Source: Volucribacter psittacicida (GTDB lineage: Bacteria; Pseudomonadota; Gammaproteobacteria; Enterobacterales; Pasteurellaceae). Taken from it: DNA of 64,000 nt. A program made the position numbers and the translations under genes. Of this stretch, positions 38,914 to 50,666 are shown piece by piece. Below the pieces are notes generated by a model. That model was not told the DNA's origin. It did not search any database and worked only from the letters and a program-made list of their open reading frames with translations. Position 1 is the first letter of the stretch; each line of letters begins with the position of its first letter. The stretch covers positions 264,276 through 328,275 of the forward strand of contig NZ_SMFT01000002.1 of assembly GCF_004339025.1 (NCBI RefSeq), read 5' to 3'.

Positions 38914-40887
38914 TTACACTTTACGCATCATCACTAAAAAATAGCTACCGCCAAGTAAGGTGGCGACCAATCCCGCAGGAATTTCATAAGGGAAAAGTAG
39001 CTGACGTCCTAGCCAATCTGCCGTAATCATAATAATGCCACCCAATAAGGCAGCCACAATAAGCTGTTGATAAACCCTTGCCACCACTAAACGGGCTAAA
39101 TGTGGCACTAATAAACCAATAAAACTCAGAGGCCCGATAATCAAGGTGGCGATGGCTGTGAGCAAGGCAGAAAATAAAATTAAAATCCACCGCACTTGGC
39201 GTAAATTTAAGCCTAAGGCTTGTGCCATAGGGGCTTGTAAGCCTAAAATTTCTAACCAACGGCTAAATAACAAACTTATGCTAAATAACGCCAAGCTAAT
39301 TAATAAAAAGCCCCAAGCGAAATGGCTTTCTACGGGTTGAATGGAGCCTGATGTCCAGTTAAGTAATAAAATGGCTCTCGGATCACCACTGGCAATGGCT
39401 AATCGTTGTAAGGTATCAAATAATGCTGACAAGGAAATCCCTGTGAGTAGCACTTTTTCTGGCAACATACCATTGGTTTGATTAATCAGTAATAATAAGG
39501 ATAACGCCAGTAACGCCCCAATAACCCCAGCTAACCAAAAAAATACAGGGTTTTGGCTAGAAAAGAAAAACAGCAACAGCAAAATCCCCATACTGGTGCC
39601 TGAGGATATGCCCAGTAATTCAGGGCTTGCCATCGGATTTAGGGTAAGCCGTTGTAATAAAACCCCAGCGGTGGCTAATAAAATTCCTACGGCTAACGCC
39701 ATTAATAAACGGGGATAGCGTAACCCTATAACAATATCTTGCCATGTATCTTGATTTAGCCAATGCCAGCCTTGTCCGCTACGCCCAAAATTTAACGCCA
39801 CAAAAATCACAGCGAACAAAAGCAACAAGGCAATGCCGATAAAGTGCGGTCTAAATTTAATTTGTTTTGTGGTAGTGGTTTCATTCAGTCCTGTGGCTTT
39901 CGGCAAGGTGCGGAACATTAACCATAATAATAAAGGTGTGCCTAATAACGCGGTTACTGCCCCTGTGGGTAAATGAATACCTCGCCATAATGCCAATAAT
40001 TGCAACAATAAATCCGTGATTGCCAGTAATAATCCGCCACAATAAAATGCCAAAATAAGCTGATATTTTAGGCGACGCACCCCTAATTGACGCACCAAGG
40101 TGGCAGCAATCAAGCCGATAAATCCTAACATACCTACCGCACTGACCACACAAGCGATCAAATAACTTGCTATGGCAATCCCAAGAAAACGCAAGCGAGC
40201 CACAGGGACGCCTAAGCTGACGGCATTGCTTTCATTTAAACTTAAAATTGTGAGTGGGCGTATTAATAGGGCAATAATCAATAATATTGGGCTTATTTGC
40301 CAAAGAAGCCATTAGCTGTCGTGCCAAGATTCTTGCACCAATGAGCCAGCTCCCCATAATGCTAAGCCTCGCGATTCTTCAGGATAAAATAACATCATCA
40401 GTGATGAAAACGCACCAAAATATAAATTTACCACTAAACCTGCCAAAATCAGCAGTAAGGGCGACATAGTTTTACGCCAAGCTAAACAAAATACTAATAA
40501 CAAACTCACCACCGCACCGCCTAAAGCGATCAGGCTTGCCCCATAATGTAAACTGGCTGGAAATAAAATGGTGGCTAAAAATAAGGCAAATTGGGCGCCA
40601 CTGCTGATCCCAATGGTGCTGTCGGATACCAAATTATTTGCCATAATTTGTTGTAATAAAAGGCTTGCTAAACCTAATGTCCCGCCCGCTAATAACGCCA
40701 TAACAATACGAGGTAGGCTATAGTTTTGCAATAACAATACCTCAAGATCTGTGGACTGACGGAATAAATCCGTTAGATTAAAGTGAGCGGGTAATTGTTG
40801 GCTTAACAACATTATCGCTAACACGAAAAATAATAAGCATAAGCCCACAAAGAAAAGTGCGGTGGGTTTTGTGTTTATTTTTACCAA
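38914..40887 (-). pseudogene. fhuB: FhuB fused permease with an in-frame premature stop
   Basis: FhuB is the inner-membrane permease for ferric hydroxamates, a fusion of two FecCD-type halves of about 330 residues. The full frame from TTG 40887 to 38914 is 657 codons, the family length, but a TAA at 40314-40312 interrupts it after residue 191. The two parts are in the same frame: before the stop GAGSLVQESWHDS, after it WLLWQISPILLIIALLIRPL. One C-to-T change (CAA to TAA) explains it. The break is inside the first half, not at a domain border, so two working halves are unlikely. TTG start: AGGAGG lies upstream and it overlaps the fhuD stop (TTGGTAA). A GTG or ATG start is not present at this point. 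Confidence 0.85.
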
Positions 40888-41768
40888 GGTTCCCCTCCTG
40901 TTTGTAATGCCTGCACCAAGGTTTGGGCAAAACGCTGTGCTGAGGGAATACCGCCAAAGGTCCAAATGGCAGGCAAAACTAAGGTGTTTTCATTGAGCTT
41001 TAAATATTGCCATAAACTATTATGGCTAAGAGCTTGCACCACATTGGCAGGATAAGGTTTTATCACTACAAGTCTCACATTTTGGGGTAATTGGCTTAAT
41101 TGGGTAATATTGATAGTGGCAAATCCCCAAATATTATATTCCCCTTGCCAAGCATTATGGAAACCCAGCTGCTTTAACACAGCTCCAAGTAAACTATTTT
41201 CCGCATAAATGCGTAAGTGGCGAGTGTCAATAAATTGCACTAAGGCAATGGGACGTGAGGTAAAAGGCTGAGCCTGTGGTACTAACTGTGCAATCTGTTT
41301 GTCAAAATTTGCCAATAATTTCTCCGCATCATCCGTTCGCCCTGCTAAATTTGCCACTTGCTGAGTGGCGGTAACAATATTTTGCCAAGCATTGCCCGCT
41401 TGATAAAAATCCACCATTTCTACTTGAGCAAAGGGCTTGAGCGTTGCACTTGCCATAGCATAAAAAGGGGTATTAATAAAAATAAGTGGTTGTTCGCTAT
41501 CTTGCTTGGCTAACCAAGCCACTTGCTCAAGATTAGGTTGATGACGAAGCCCTAAATCAATAATCTTTGGTGGTAAGCTAGGCTTTGCCACCCATTTTTT
41601 ATAAGCCTCAACATCGCCAATCGCCACAGGCTCAACCCCTAAAGCTAACAAGGTTTCTGCTACTGTCCAATCAAGGCTTGCATAACGATCTGATCCCATT
41701 TGAGCCTGTGCTAAAACAGCGAAAAAGCAACAGCAAAGTGCGGTGAAAATAAACAAAATTTTTTTCAT
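40881..41768 (-). CDS. fhuD: FhuD, periplasmic ferric-hydroxamate binding protein
   Basis: 295 residues when started at ATG 41768, which overlaps the fhuC stop by one base. The signal peptide is KKILFIFTALCCCFFAVLAQ, then AQMGSDRYASLDWTVAETLL, the usual start of FhuD-type binding proteins. VEPVAIGDVEAYKKWV and KIIDLGLRHQPNLEQVAWLA also fit. It delivers siderophore to FhuB, which is broken here. Confidence 0.93.
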   Translation of the reverse strand: MKKILFIFTALCCCFFAVLAQAQMGSDRYASLDWTVAETLLALGVEPVAIGDVEAYKKWVAKPSLPPKIIDLGLRHQPNLEQVAWLAKQDSEQPLIFINTPFYAMASATLKPFAQVEMVDFYQAGNAWQNIVTATQQVANLAGRTDDAEKLLANFDKQIAQLVPQAQPFTSRPIALVQFIDTRHLRIYAENSLLGAVLKQLGFHNAWQGEYNIWGFATINITQLSQLPQNVRLVVIKPYPANVVQALSHNSLWQYLKLNENTLVLPAIWTFGGIPSAQRFAQTLVQALQTGGEPW

Positions 41769-42535
41769 TAGTAAAAGCTCACTGGGCAAGTGGTATCAGG
41801 GTGAGGTATCACATTAAGTTGAATACCATAAATCGCTTGTAAATTAGGCTGAGTAATCATTTGTTGTGGCGTACCTTGCATTAACAAACGCCCACGATGT
41901 AAGGCGATTAATTCATCACAAAAATAGCTGGCAAGGTTAATATCATGAATAACAATCACCACCCCTAATCCCAATTCTCGGCTTAATTGACGAATTAACT
42001 GCATAACTTCCACTTGATGAGCAATATCCAAAGGGGCTAAGGGTTCATCAAGCAATAAAAATTGGCTTTGTTGAGCTAATAACATGGCTAACCAAATGCG
42101 AGAACGCTCACCACCAGAGAGGGTATCAATAAATTGCTCGGCAAATTGACAAGTATGGGTCAGTTGCATTGCCCGTTCAATCGCCTGCTGATCCGTTTCA
42201 GTTTGACGCCCCAATAAACCATTCCAAGCATAACGCCCCATAGCAATTAATTCACGCGCCGTTAATTGGGTTGAAGTAGGCAAATGTTGCGGTAAATAAG
42301 CCACTTGTTTCGCAAAATCACGACTTCCCCAACAAGAGGAAATATCCTGTTTATTAAGCAAAATCTGCCCACCACTGATTTTTTGTTGGCGAGCCATTAA
42401 CTTAATCAAGGTAGATTTCCCCGAACCATTATGCCCAATTAAGCCATAAACCTTGCCAGCATTAAAATTCAAATCAAGAGGATATAACAAGGTACGTTGC
42501 GGAATCACAAAAGACACCTGTTTTAATTGAAACAC
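41768..42535 (-). CDS. fhuC: FhuC, ATPase of the ferric-hydroxamate ABC transporter
   Basis: 255 residues. Walker A is GLIGHNGSGKSTLIKL, the signature is DTLSGGERSRIWLAMLLAQQ, and Walker B is FLLLDEPLAPLD, with the switch histidine in VIHDINLASYF. It is the first gene of the fhu operon and lies behind a probable Fur box. Confidence 0.96.
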   Translation of the reverse strand: MFQLKQVSFVIPQRTLLYPLDLNFNAGKVYGLIGHNGSGKSTLIKLMARQQKISGGQILLNKQDISSCWGSRDFAKQVAYLPQHLPTSTQLTARELIAMGRYAWNGLLGRQTETDQQAIERAMQLTHTCQFAEQFIDTLSGGERSRIWLAMLLAQQSQFLLLDEPLAPLDIAHQVEVMQLIRQLSRELGLGVVIVIHDINLASYFCDELIALHRGRLLMQGTPQQMITQPNLQAIYGIQLNVIPHPDTTCPVSFY

Positions 42536-42602
42536 AATTTCCTCTCCTTATTTTTGCTGACATCAATACTGTGGAAAAAATCGGCGAGATTTTAACGAGA
42601 AA

Positions 42603-42617
42603 TGAAAATAATTTCAA
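42603..42617 (-). promoter_or_regulatory. Probable Fur box upstream of fhuC
   Basis: TGAAAATAATTTCAA fits the 7-1-7 Fur pattern (TGATAAT-N-ATTATCA) at most positions. It is 68 bases upstream of the fhuC start, between fhuC and the divergent epmA. Confidence 0.45.
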
Positions 42618-42741
42618 TTTGGTTTGATAATTAGGTCACAATAACTTGTGATGAAATATCAACTTATTTGAATAATATTGGTTTAGTAATTCTGCTTTTT
42701 CCGTTAGAATAATTCCATTTTTATTTAAAATAGCATTAATA

Positions 42742-43716
42742 ATGAATAATCATGATACCCAATGGAAACCCTCTGCTCCAATAGAAAATTTATTGGCGAG
42801 GGCAAAAATTATCGCAGATATACGTCGATTTTTTACAGATCGAGGTTTGCTTGAAGTAGAAACCCCCGTATTAAGTGAATTTGGCGTAACAGATGTACAT
42901 TTATCTACCTTTAGTACAGAATTTATCGCACCTTTTCAACATCAAAATAAACAACTGTGGTTAATGACAAGTCCTGAATATCATATGAAACGTTTATTAT
43001 CCGCAGGCAGTGGACCAATTTTTCAGCTTTGTCGCGTGTTTCGTAATGAAGAAGCTGGGAGTAAACATAATCCTGAGTTTACGATGTTAGAATGGTATCG
43101 CCCTTATTTTGATATGTATCGTTTGATCAATGAAGTGGATGATTTACTACAACAAATCTTGGATTGTGAGCCTGCAGAAAGTTTTAGCTACCAATTTGTT
43201 TTTCAACAATATGTTGGGCTTGATCCGCTTTCAGCCGAAAAATCAGAATTATTAGAGAAAGCACAAGAATATGGTTTTCAAACCTCTGAAGATGAACCAA
43301 GAGATACCTTGTTACAATTTTTATTTAGTGCGGTGGTTGAACCGAATATTGGCTTAGAACGTCCCATTGCGGTTTATCATTTTCCAGCCACTCAAGCCGC
43401 CTTAGCACAAGTGAGTTCCGAAGATCATCGTGTTGCAGAACGATTTGAGTTTTACTATAAAGGACTAGAATTAGCGAATGGTTTTCACGAATTAACGGAC
43501 AGCAAAGAGCAATTAAGTCGTTTTGAACAGGATAATCGTCAACGCCAAAAATTGGGCTTAGAGCCACAGAAAATTGATCATCGCTTTATTGCAGCTTTAC
43601 AGGCAGGTATGCCGAATTGTGCTGGTGTGGCATTAGGTGTTGATCGCTTATTAATGATTGCCCTCAATGCAACAGATATTAAAGAAGTATTAGCTTTTGG
43701 TATTGATAATGCATAA
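42742..43716 (+). CDS. epmA: EF-P beta-lysine ligase EpmA (GenX/PoxA)
   Basis: A class II lysyl-tRNA-synthetase-like enzyme that attaches beta-lysine to elongation factor P. It is 324 residues and lacks the anticodon-binding domain that LysS has. Motif 2 is [20 protein letters not shown] and motif 3 [19 protein letters not shown]. It is divergent from fhuC and 35 bases before uppP. Confidence 0.94.
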   Translation: MNNHDTQWKPSAPIENLLARAKIIADIRRFFTDRGLLEVETPVLSEFGVTDVHLSTFSTEFIAPFQHQNKQLWLMTSPEYHMKRLLSAGSGPIFQLCRVFRNEEAGSKHNPEFTMLEWYRPYFDMYRLINEVDDLLQQILDCEPAESFSYQFVFQQYVGLDPLSAEKSELLEKAQEYGFQTSEDEPRDTLLQFLFSAVVEPNIGLERPIAVYHFPATQAALAQVSSEDHRVAERFEFYYKGLELANGFHELTDSKEQLSRFEQDNRQRQKLGLEPQKIDHRFIAALQAGMPNCAGVALGVDRLLMIALNATDIKEVLAFGIDNA

Positions 43717-43751
43717 AGAGCGGTGGATTTTTTAATTATTTTGAGGAAATT

Positions 43752-44555
43752 ATGTCTGAATTATTAATCGCATTTATTTTAGGAATTGTGGAAGGGCTTA
43801 CTGAATTTTTACCTGTATCTTCCACTGGTCATATGATCATTGTTGGGCATTTACTAGGCTTTGAGGGAGAGAAAGCTGCAACCTTTGAAGTCATTATCCA
43901 ATTAGGGTCTATTTTAGCCGTTGTTGTTGTATTTTGGCGTAAAATGTTCGGTTTAATCGGTATTCATTTTGGGGAAAAACAAGATAAAAACCAACCTCAC
44001 TTAACCTTAGTACATATTATTTTAGGTATGATCCCTGCTGTGATTTTAGGGCTAATTTTTCATAGCCATATTAAAGGTTTATTTAGTCCAGAAATGGTTA
44101 TGTACGCTCTTGTTGCAGGAGGGATTTTGTTATTATTAGCAGAGAAATATCGTCCTCAAGTAAAAGCTGCTACTTTAGATCAAATGAGTTATAAACAAGC
44201 CTTTACGATCGGTTTATTTCAATGTCTTGCTTTATGGCCAGGATTTTCACGTTCAGGTGCAACCATTTCTGGGGGATTGTTAATGGGCGTGGGGCGTCAG
44301 GCAGCGGCAGAATATTCTTTTATTTTAGCCGTTCCTATGATGATGGGAGCAACCATATTAGATTTATATAAAAGCCTTGATTTTCTTAGCCTTGATGACT
44401 TACCAATGTTTGCAGTAGGATTTTTTACTGCTTTTGTTGTTGCTTTAATCGCAATTAAAACCTTTTTAAATCTTATTAAAAAAATTTCTTTTGTGCCATT
44501 TGCCATTTATCGTTTTGTGGTTGCGATAGTGGTTTATTTTGTATTTATTCATTAA
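43752..44555 (+). CDS. uppP: Undecaprenyl-diphosphatase UppP (BacA)
   Basis: An integral membrane phosphatase that recycles the lipid carrier of peptidoglycan synthesis. It is 267 residues with about eight hydrophobic segments. The two active-site motifs are [17 protein letters not shown] and [26 protein letters not shown] precedes the ATG. It probably shares a transcript with epmA and ends at the strong terminator at 44568. Confidence 0.96.
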   Translation: MSELLIAFILGIVEGLTEFLPVSSTGHMIIVGHLLGFEGEKAATFEVIIQLGSILAVVVVFWRKMFGLIGIHFGEKQDKNQPHLTLVHIILGMIPAVILGLIFHSHIKGLFSPEMVMYALVAGGILLLLAEKYRPQVKAATLDQMSYKQAFTIGLFQCLALWPGFSRSGATISGGLLMGVGRQAAAEYSFILAVPMMMGATILDLYKSLDFLSLDDLPMFAVGFFTAFVVALIAIKTFLNLIKKISFVPFAIYRFVVAIVVYFVFIH

Positions 44556-44567
44556 TCGGTATGATAG

Positions 44568-44615
44568 AAAAAGAGCTGCTGATAATTTTTTCAAATTATC
44601 AGCAGCTCTTTTTAT
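44568..44615 (+). terminator. uppP terminator
   Basis: A perfect stem of about 21 bp: AAAAAGAGCTGCTGATAATT with its complement AATTATCAGCAGCTCTTTTT. It is the strongest hairpin in the window and probably bidirectional. Confidence 0.92.
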
Positions 44616-44709
44616 TTAAAAAATTCTTTATAAATATAATCTTATATTTTCCGCTTAATCTATTGTGATCAATTAATTTTCCCTTAGGTTCACTCAATAA
44701 ACCTTCTAA

Positions 44710-45413
44710 TCAATTTGTTGTTTTTTCATATTTAATTTCACACACTTTTCGAAGGTAAATATCTTTCATAATATTTAATGCTCGCGAGTATTCCCTTAAT
44801 TCTATACACACAAGACTTAGTCCGTTTAATTTCTTTAAATACGCCGATTATTATAATATTCATGCAGCTCATTTTTCAGTTATTAAAAACTCTTACTAAC
44901 CTTACTAAAATAACATATCGTTTTTAACTGCCAGAAAAATCAGGTATTGCCAGCTTTTGTTAAAATACAGGATTGTTTTGCTTTCATTTAGTTTAGTGGA
45001 AGTTTGATTCATCAAACTCTAAAATACGATAAGGTTAGCGTTATTTTTAGATTTTCGGTGGGGCAATAAGCTATTTGACTTTTATTTTAGCTGAGCCTTC
45101 AAGTTTTTTGACCATAGTTCATTATACCTTGTTTTAAATCATTTTTTATAAGCCTCGTGTTAGACAAAACAAATTCAGCCATAACTTGCTCTATAGTACA
45201 GTTTCTACATAATAGGTTGCATTAAAATCAGATAAACAAACCTATTCGGTTTGACCAACATTAATCTAGTTTTACCCATAGTTAAATAAGGCGAATCCAG
45301 TGTTTAACAATGGATTTTGAGAGGTTAAAATAACAATAAGTCTGAGCAAGTTGTTATATTGAAAATAAAAATTAACGACTATGTTATTTAACTACTTGGG
45401 TGTATTTTGTCAT
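44710..45413 (-). pseudogene. Degenerate IS3-family insertion sequence (IS150-like)
   Basis: The 930-base gap between uppP and manB holds decayed transposase fragments on the minus strand. Near 45413 it starts MTKYTQVVK; at about 45345-45285 it reads LAQTYCYFNLSKSIVKHWIR, like an OrfA helix-turn-helix. Near 44955 there is WQY, and at about 44870-44835 ELHEYYNNRRI, then in another frame KLNGLSLVCIELREYSRALN down to a stop at 44710. YYNxxRI-KLNGLSPVxYR is the usual end of IS3-family OrfB. It has many stops and shifts and is shorter than a full element, so it is long inactive. Terminal repeats were not identified. Confidence 0.6.
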
Positions 45414-45466
45414 AAAAAAATCTGCTCCTTAATTGGTTGGGAAATCCAACTTTTGAGGGCAGATTA
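45413..45466 (-). terminator. manB terminator
   Basis: On the minus strand AATCTGCCCTC pairs with GGAGCAGATT, with a smaller GTTGG/CCAAC hairpin inside, followed by T6. It begins about 20 bases after the manB stop. Confidence 0.78.
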
Positions 45467-45485
45467 CAGTTAAAATTATAGTACT

Positions 45486-46850
45486 TTATTGACGCAACAA
45501 CGCCAATACTTCTTCGGTTTTTTCTGTCATTAACGCTTTATCACCACGGGTTTCTAAATTTAAACGTACAACTGGCTCTGTATTAGAGCTACGCAAATTA
45601 AAACGCCATTGTGGATATTCTATGCTAATGCCATCAATTTCTTCAACTTTAATCGCATTAGGAGCGTAATATTCTTTGACCCGTGCGATACTTTGTTGTG
45701 CATTTGTCAATTTGCTATTAATTTCGCCCGGTGATGGGTAACGTTTAACGCTTTCATTGACTAATTGTCCCAGGCTTTTTCCTGTTTTGCATAAAAGTTC
45801 CATCACTAATAACCAAGGGATCATACCGCTATCGCAATAATTAAAATCACGAAAATAATGATGAGCACTCATTTCACCGCCATAAACGGCATCTTCCGCT
45901 CGCATTTTTTCTTTAATAAAAGAATGCCCTGATTTAGACATTATCGCTTGACCGCCGTTTTGTTTCACCACTTCTTCGGTATTCCAGACTAAACGTGGGT
46001 CATAAATAATTTTGGCGTCAGGTTGTTTTGCTAAGAATGCTTGTGCTAATAAACCGACAATATAATAGCCTTCGATAAATTCGCCATTTTCATCAAATAA
46101 AAAACATCGGTCAAAATCACCGTCAAAAGCAATTCCCATATCTGCCTGATGTTTTTTGACAGCATCTATCGTATCTTGGCGATTTTCGTGTAGTAATGGA
46201 TTAGGAATACCATGTGGAAAGGTACCATCAGGGTTATTATGAATTTTTATGATGTTTACGGGAACTTGATGAGCTTTAAATTGTGCTTCAATGGCATCAA
46301 TAATATGACCTGCTGCTCCATTACCCGAATTAATGACGAGTTTTAATGGGGTTAATTCCGTCAGATTGATATAAGAAAGTAAATGTTCTACATAATCACC
46401 AACCACAGATTGTTGCTTATAACTCCCTCGTTGGCTTACCGCAGGAAAATGATTTTCTTCGGCTAAACGTTGTATTTCAGCTAAACCTGTGTCAGCACTA
46501 ATAGGACGAGATCCTTCTCGTACCAATTTTAACCCGTTGTAATCCATTGGATTGTGGCTAGCCGTTACTTCTATTCCGCCATCAGCTTGTAAAAAGGTGG
46601 TGGCAAAATAAACTTCTTCTGTTCCTACTTCACCAAGATCGATTACATTAACGCCGGAATCTAATAATCCATTGGTTACCGCACTTTTAAGTTCTTTACT
46701 GGTTAAACGAACATCGCCGCCAACCACAATGGTTTTTGGCTGTAAGAACTGACCAAAAGCACGTCCAATACGATAGACAATATCGGCATTTAATTCGCTT
46801 CCTAATTGACCACGAATGTCATAGGCTTTGAAACAGGTTAATTTTTCCAT
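45486..46850 (-). CDS. manB: Phosphomannomutase (CpsG/ManB type)
   Basis: It interconverts mannose-6-phosphate and mannose-1-phosphate for GDP-mannose and surface sugars. It is 454 residues, very like E. coli CpsG. The phosphoserine loop is [18 protein letters not shown], the magnesium site [15 protein letters not shown], the sugar loop [14 protein letters not shown], and the phosphate loop [12 protein letters not shown]. Some relatives also act as phosphoglucomutases. It lies 17 bases after csrA and may be co-transcribed with it. Confidence 0.92.
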   Translation of the reverse strand: MEKLTCFKAYDIRGQLGSELNADIVYRIGRAFGQFLQPKTIVVGGDVRLTSKELKSAVTNGLLDSGVNVIDLGEVGTEEVYFATTFLQADGGIEVTASHNPMDYNGLKLVREGSRPISADTGLAEIQRLAEENHFPAVSQRGSYKQQSVVGDYVEHLLSYINLTELTPLKLVINSGNGAAGHIIDAIEAQFKAHQVPVNIIKIHNNPDGTFPHGIPNPLLHENRQDTIDAVKKHQADMGIAFDGDFDRCFLFDENGEFIEGYYIVGLLAQAFLAKQPDAKIIYDPRLVWNTEEVVKQNGGQAIMSKSGHSFIKEKMRAEDAVYGGEMSAHHYFRDFNYCDSGMIPWLLVMELLCKTGKSLGQLVNESVKRYPSPGEINSKLTNAQQSIARVKEYYAPNAIKVEEIDGISIEYPQWRFNLRSSNTEPVVRLNLETRGDKALMTEKTEEVLALLRQ

Positions 46851-46867
46851 AATTTATTTCCTACCTA

Positions 46868-47053
46868 TTAAGGTGTATCTTTTTTGTCTTGAGATGCTTT
46901 AATTCGCCGATAAATTTCTTCTCGATGAACTGAAACCTCTTTTGGCGCATTGACACCAATTTTAATTTGGTTACCACGCATATTCAAAATTGTGATTGAA
47001 ATATCATCGCCAATGAGTAAGCTTTCGCCAAGTTTACGGGTTAATATTAGCAT
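46868..47053 (-). CDS. csrA: Carbon storage regulator CsrA
   Basis: A 61-residue RNA-binding global regulator. [20 protein letters not shown], the RNA-contact strand [20 protein letters not shown] and the final IYRRI helix are standard. It is downstream of alaS, a conserved gene order. Confidence 0.98.
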   Translation of the reverse strand: MLILTRKLGESLLIGDDISITILNMRGNQIKIGVNAPKEVSVHREEIYRRIKASQDKKDTP

Positions 47054-47228
47054 ACAAACTCCCCTTTTATTTGTAATTTATATCGGAAATATCCTTATTA
47101 CTTAAAAGATCCTTCTTACTCAAGATATGATAATTACAACCATTTATCATCATAACCAAACCAACCTGTTGGTTGGCGTGGTGAACATAAGCTGTGATCT
47201 GTCACAAATAATTCATATTAAAATATAA

Positions 47229-49859
47229 TTACAAATGTGCTTGTAACCAATCTAAACAACCCGATAATGCAACATCAATGTTATTAGGTTGAGTACCGCC
47301 AGCCATCGCCATATCAGGACGACCACCGCCTTTTCCACCTACTTGTTGAGCTAACACGTTCACTAACTCACCAGCTTTCACTTTGTCTGTAAGATCCTGT
47401 GTCACGCCTACTACCAAGTTTACTTTTTCGCCCATCGCTGATGCAAAAACAATGACTGCTGAACCTAACTGATTTTTCAGATCATCGACCATTATCCGTA
47501 AGGATTTGCTATCTAAATTATCTAAACGTTGCACAACTACAGCAACATCATGAATTTTGATTGCATTTTTAGCCAAGTCTGCACCAGCTTGCTGAGCCAT
47601 TTTGTCTTTTAATTGTTGTAATTCTTTTTCGGTTTTCTTCGCTTTATCTTGTAATTGATGAATTTTATCAACAAGAGAGTTTACATCAGATTTTAATAAT
47701 TCCGCACTTTGTGTTAACAAAGATTGTTGATGATGTAACCAACTTATTGCTTGTTCACCCGTTACCGCTTCAATACGACGAATACCCGCTGCGACGGCAG
47801 TTTCCGCAGTGATTTTAAATAAACCAATATCGCCAGTACGTTGAGCATGGATACCACCGCATAATTCAATAGAAAAATCTCCCATACCCACAACACGTAC
47901 TTGCTCACCATATTTTTCGCCAAATAATGCCATTGCGCCTTTTGCTTTAGCATCATCTAACGCCATCACTTCAGTCATAATCGGATAATTAGCCCTTACT
48001 TCTTGGTTTACCAGACGTTCAATTTCAGCTAATTGCTGTTTTGTCACAGGCTCTGGTTGCACAAAGTCAAAGCGTAATCCCGTATCAGCGACTAAAGAAC
48101 CTTTTTGTGCAACATGTTCTCCTAACACTTGGCGTAACGCTGCGTGTAATAAGTGTGTTGCAGAATGATTTAAAGAAGTGGATTGACGGCGTGCTACATC
48201 AACGACGGCATTCACCATCTGCCCAACTTGTAAACGTCCTTGCTGTAATTCGCCAATATGACCAAAAACTTGCCCATATTTCTGCGTATCAGTCACTTTA
48301 AATGACAAATCCCGACTTGTTAAATAACCCGTATCGCCGATTTGTCCCCCTGATTCCGCATAGAATGGCGTATTTTCCAAAATAACCACCGCACTTTGAC
48401 CCGCTTCAATGCTGTCAACAGCTTTACCTTCATAAAAAAGTGCGGTCACTTTTGCCAAAGATTCTGCTTCAGTATATCCTTCAAACTGAGTTGAACCTTC
48501 AACACGAATGATATTGTTGTAATCCATCGCAAATTGATTGGCGGATTGTGCTCTCACACGCTGTTGTTCCATTGCCAGCTCAAATCCTTGCTCATCAATC
48601 GTAATGTTACGCTCTCGGCAAACATCAGCCGTCAAATCTAATGGGAAGCCATAAGTATCATATAATTTAAATGCCACATCGCCTGATAATTGCCCATCTT
48701 TTACTTCCGCTAATGCCTCATCGAGAAGTGTCAGCCCGCGTTCTAAGGTACGAGCAAATTGTTCTTCTTCTAAACGTAATACTTTTTCAATTTGGGCTTG
48801 TTTTGTTTTTAGCTCTTTCGCGGCACTCGCCATCACTTCAATTAATGTCGGCACTAATTTATAGAAAAAGGCTTCTTTCGCTCCTAATAAATGCCCATGA
48901 CGCACAGCGCGGCGAATAATACGGCGTAACACATAGCCTCGCCCTTCATTGGACGGAATCACACCATCAGCAATAAGATAAGCACAAGAACGAATATGAT
49001 CTGCTATCACGCGTAACGATTTATTCTTTAAATCCTTTTCACCCGTAATTTCGGCAGCTTTCGCAATTAATGTTTGGAAAATATCAATATCATAGTTAGA
49101 GTTGACATGTTGTAAAACCGCAGCAATCCGCTCTAATCCCATACCTGTATCAACGGAAGGCTTTGGTAATTTCTCCATTGTACCATCGGCTTGGCGATTA
49201 TATTGCATAAAAACCACATTCCAAATTTCAATATAACGATCGCCATCTTCCTCTGCAGACCCTGGAGGCCCACCCCAAATATGTTCACCATGATCATAAA
49301 AAATTTCAGTACAAGGACCACAAGGCCCCGTATCGCCCATTTGCCAGAAATTATCTGAAGCATAACTTCCAGGCTCACCTTTATTATCGCCAATTCGAAT
49401 AATCCGTTCAGCAGGCACCCCAATTTGTTGATGCCAAATATCATAGGCTTCCTGATCGGTTTCATAGACGGTTACCCATAATTTTTCTTTTGGTAACCCA
49501 AGCCATTGTGCTGAGGTTAAATATTCCCAAGCAAAATGAATAGCATCCTGTTTAAAATAATCGCCAAAACTGAAATTTCCCAGCATCTCAAAGAATGTAT
49601 GATGACGAGCGGTATAACCCACATTTTCAAGATCATTATGTTTACCACCAGCTCGCACACAACGTTGTGCTGTGGTTGCGCGAGAATAAGGACGCTTATC
49701 TAAACCAAGAAAAACATCTTTAAATTGATTCATACCCGCATTAGTAAAAAGTAAGGTAGGATCATTATCAGGAATTAAGGAACTGCTTTCTACGATCTGA
49801 TGACCTTTACTATGAAAGAAATCAAGAAATGACTGTCTAATTTGTGCTGTTGTCTTCAT
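47229..49859 (-). CDS. alaS: Alanyl-tRNA synthetase
   Basis: 876 residues, full length. The class II core begins [20 protein letters not shown] and has [15 protein letters not shown] and [19 protein letters not shown]. The editing domain has the zinc site [12 protein letters not shown] with [10 protein letters not shown], and the C-Ala domain ends with [16 protein letters not shown]. It contains two uptake signals in its middle and precedes csrA. Confidence 0.98.
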   Translation of the reverse strand: MKTTAQIRQSFLDFFHSKGHQIVESSSLIPDNDPTLLFTNAGMNQFKDVFLGLDKRPYSRATTAQRCVRAGGKHNDLENVGYTARHHTFFEMLGNFSFGDYFKQDAIHFAWEYLTSAQWLGLPKEKLWVTVYETDQEAYDIWHQQIGVPAERIIRIGDNKGEPGSYASDNFWQMGDTGPCGPCTEIFYDHGEHIWGGPPGSAEEDGDRYIEIWNVVFMQYNRQADGTMEKLPKPSVDTGMGLERIAAVLQHVNSNYDIDIFQTLIAKAAEITGEKDLKNKSLRVIADHIRSCAYLIADGVIPSNEGRGYVLRRIIRRAVRHGHLLGAKEAFFYKLVPTLIEVMASAAKELKTKQAQIEKVLRLEEEQFARTLERGLTLLDEALAEVKDGQLSGDVAFKLYDTYGFPLDLTADVCRERNITIDEQGFELAMEQQRVRAQSANQFAMDYNNIIRVEGSTQFEGYTEAESLAKVTALFYEGKAVDSIEAGQSAVVILENTPFYAESGGQIGDTGYLTSRDLSFKVTDTQKYGQVFGHIGELQQGRLQVGQMVNAVVDVARRQSTSLNHSATHLLHAALRQVLGEHVAQKGSLVADTGLRFDFVQPEPVTKQQLAEIERLVNQEVRANYPIMTEVMALDDAKAKGAMALFGEKYGEQVRVVGMGDFSIELCGGIHAQRTGDIGLFKITAETAVAAGIRRIEAVTGEQAISWLHHQQSLLTQSAELLKSDVNSLVDKIHQLQDKAKKTEKELQQLKDKMAQQAGADLAKNAIKIHDVAVVVQRLDNLDSKSLRIMVDDLKNQLGSAVIVFASAMGEKVNLVVGVTQDLTDKVKAGELVNVLAQQVGGKGGGRPDMAMAGGTQPNNIDVALSGCLDWLQAHL

Positions 49860-50017
49860 TAATAAACCTTACTATAAGCCTTAAAAATATACAGGGTATA
49901 TTCATAAAGGTTATCATTAATAATTTTTTGCCATATTGTGGCATACTTTTAAGGTTTATCCAAATTATCCAACAATAAATTTTCTGATTAAGGAAAGATA
50001 TATAAAAATTATTAAAA

Positions 50018-50062
50018 AACCTACCGCACTTTTGCAAAACAAGCAATAAGTGCGGTCAATTT
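50018..50062 (-). terminator. uspA terminator from an inverted uptake-signal pair
   Basis: ACCGCACTT and AAGTGCGGT are 17 bases apart, inverted. On the minus strand the hairpin is followed by AGGTTTTTTAAT. It lies about 12 bases after the uspA stop. Confidence 0.7.
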
Positions 50063-50073
50063 CTGTTATTTTT

Positions 50074-50499
50074 TTATTCGTCACGCAATGGGACAACTAA
50101 CATATCTACCGTAATATTATTCATAACTTGACGGGTAGAAGACATAAGTTTACTCCAAAAGTCTTGATGATGCCCTGTTACCAGTAAATCAACATCATAT
50201 TGTTTCACCGCATCAGATAACACCTGACCTAAATCTCCGCTACCACTTAATTTTTCGGTTACAGGATATCCCGCTTGTTCTGCTAATTGAGTGAGAGATT
50301 GCTGGGTTTCACTGGAAATACGATCTTGCATAGAAGACATATTCACATCAATTAATCCCGTATAAAGATCCGAGAAATTCACATCCACGTGAATAATGGA
50401 AAGTTTAGCCTCATTTCTTTTGGCAACGCCCGCTGCTTTTTCCAATAAAATTACACTTTCATCAGAAAGATCCACCGCAACTAAAACATGTTTATACAT
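50074..50499 (-). CDS. uspA: Universal stress protein A
   Basis: 141 residues when started at ATG 50499, which has AAGGAGC upstream; the longer frame adds 22 residues with no conservation. It begins [20 protein letters not shown]. The UspA proper (non-ATP-binding) class is likely because the usual G-2x-G-9x-G(S/T) motif is not complete: [20 protein letters not shown]. It is divergent from mazG. Confidence 0.92.
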   Translation of the reverse strand: MYKHVLVAVDLSDESVILLEKAAGVAKRNEAKLSIIHVDVNFSDLYTGLIDVNMSSMQDRISSETQQSLTQLAEQAGYPVTEKLSGSGDLGQVLSDAVKQYDVDLLVTGHHQDFWSKLMSSTRQVMNNITVDMLVVPLRDE

Positions 50500-50666
50500 A
50501 ATTTGCTCCTTATCAGATCTAAACATTAACAGAATAGCTTGTTTATGATTAAATATTACCACCAAAATAGAAAAAAAGTCGCGATAAAGATCACATAATG
50601 ATAAAAAATATTTCCAAATATGATGATCTTTATTTATTCACTTCATTTATTTTATAAGGAATTCTT

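Noticed and set aside
38914-40281. A separate 455-residue permease starting at 40281
   Set aside because: It is in the same frame as the upstream 191-residue part of fhuB, starts only at a TTG within a membrane helix without an SD, and is the rest of a gene with a nonsense codon.
47157-47176. Hairpin CCAACC/GGTTGG as an alaS terminator
   Set aside because: It lies between alaS and csrA but has no T run on the minus strand, and the stem is short.
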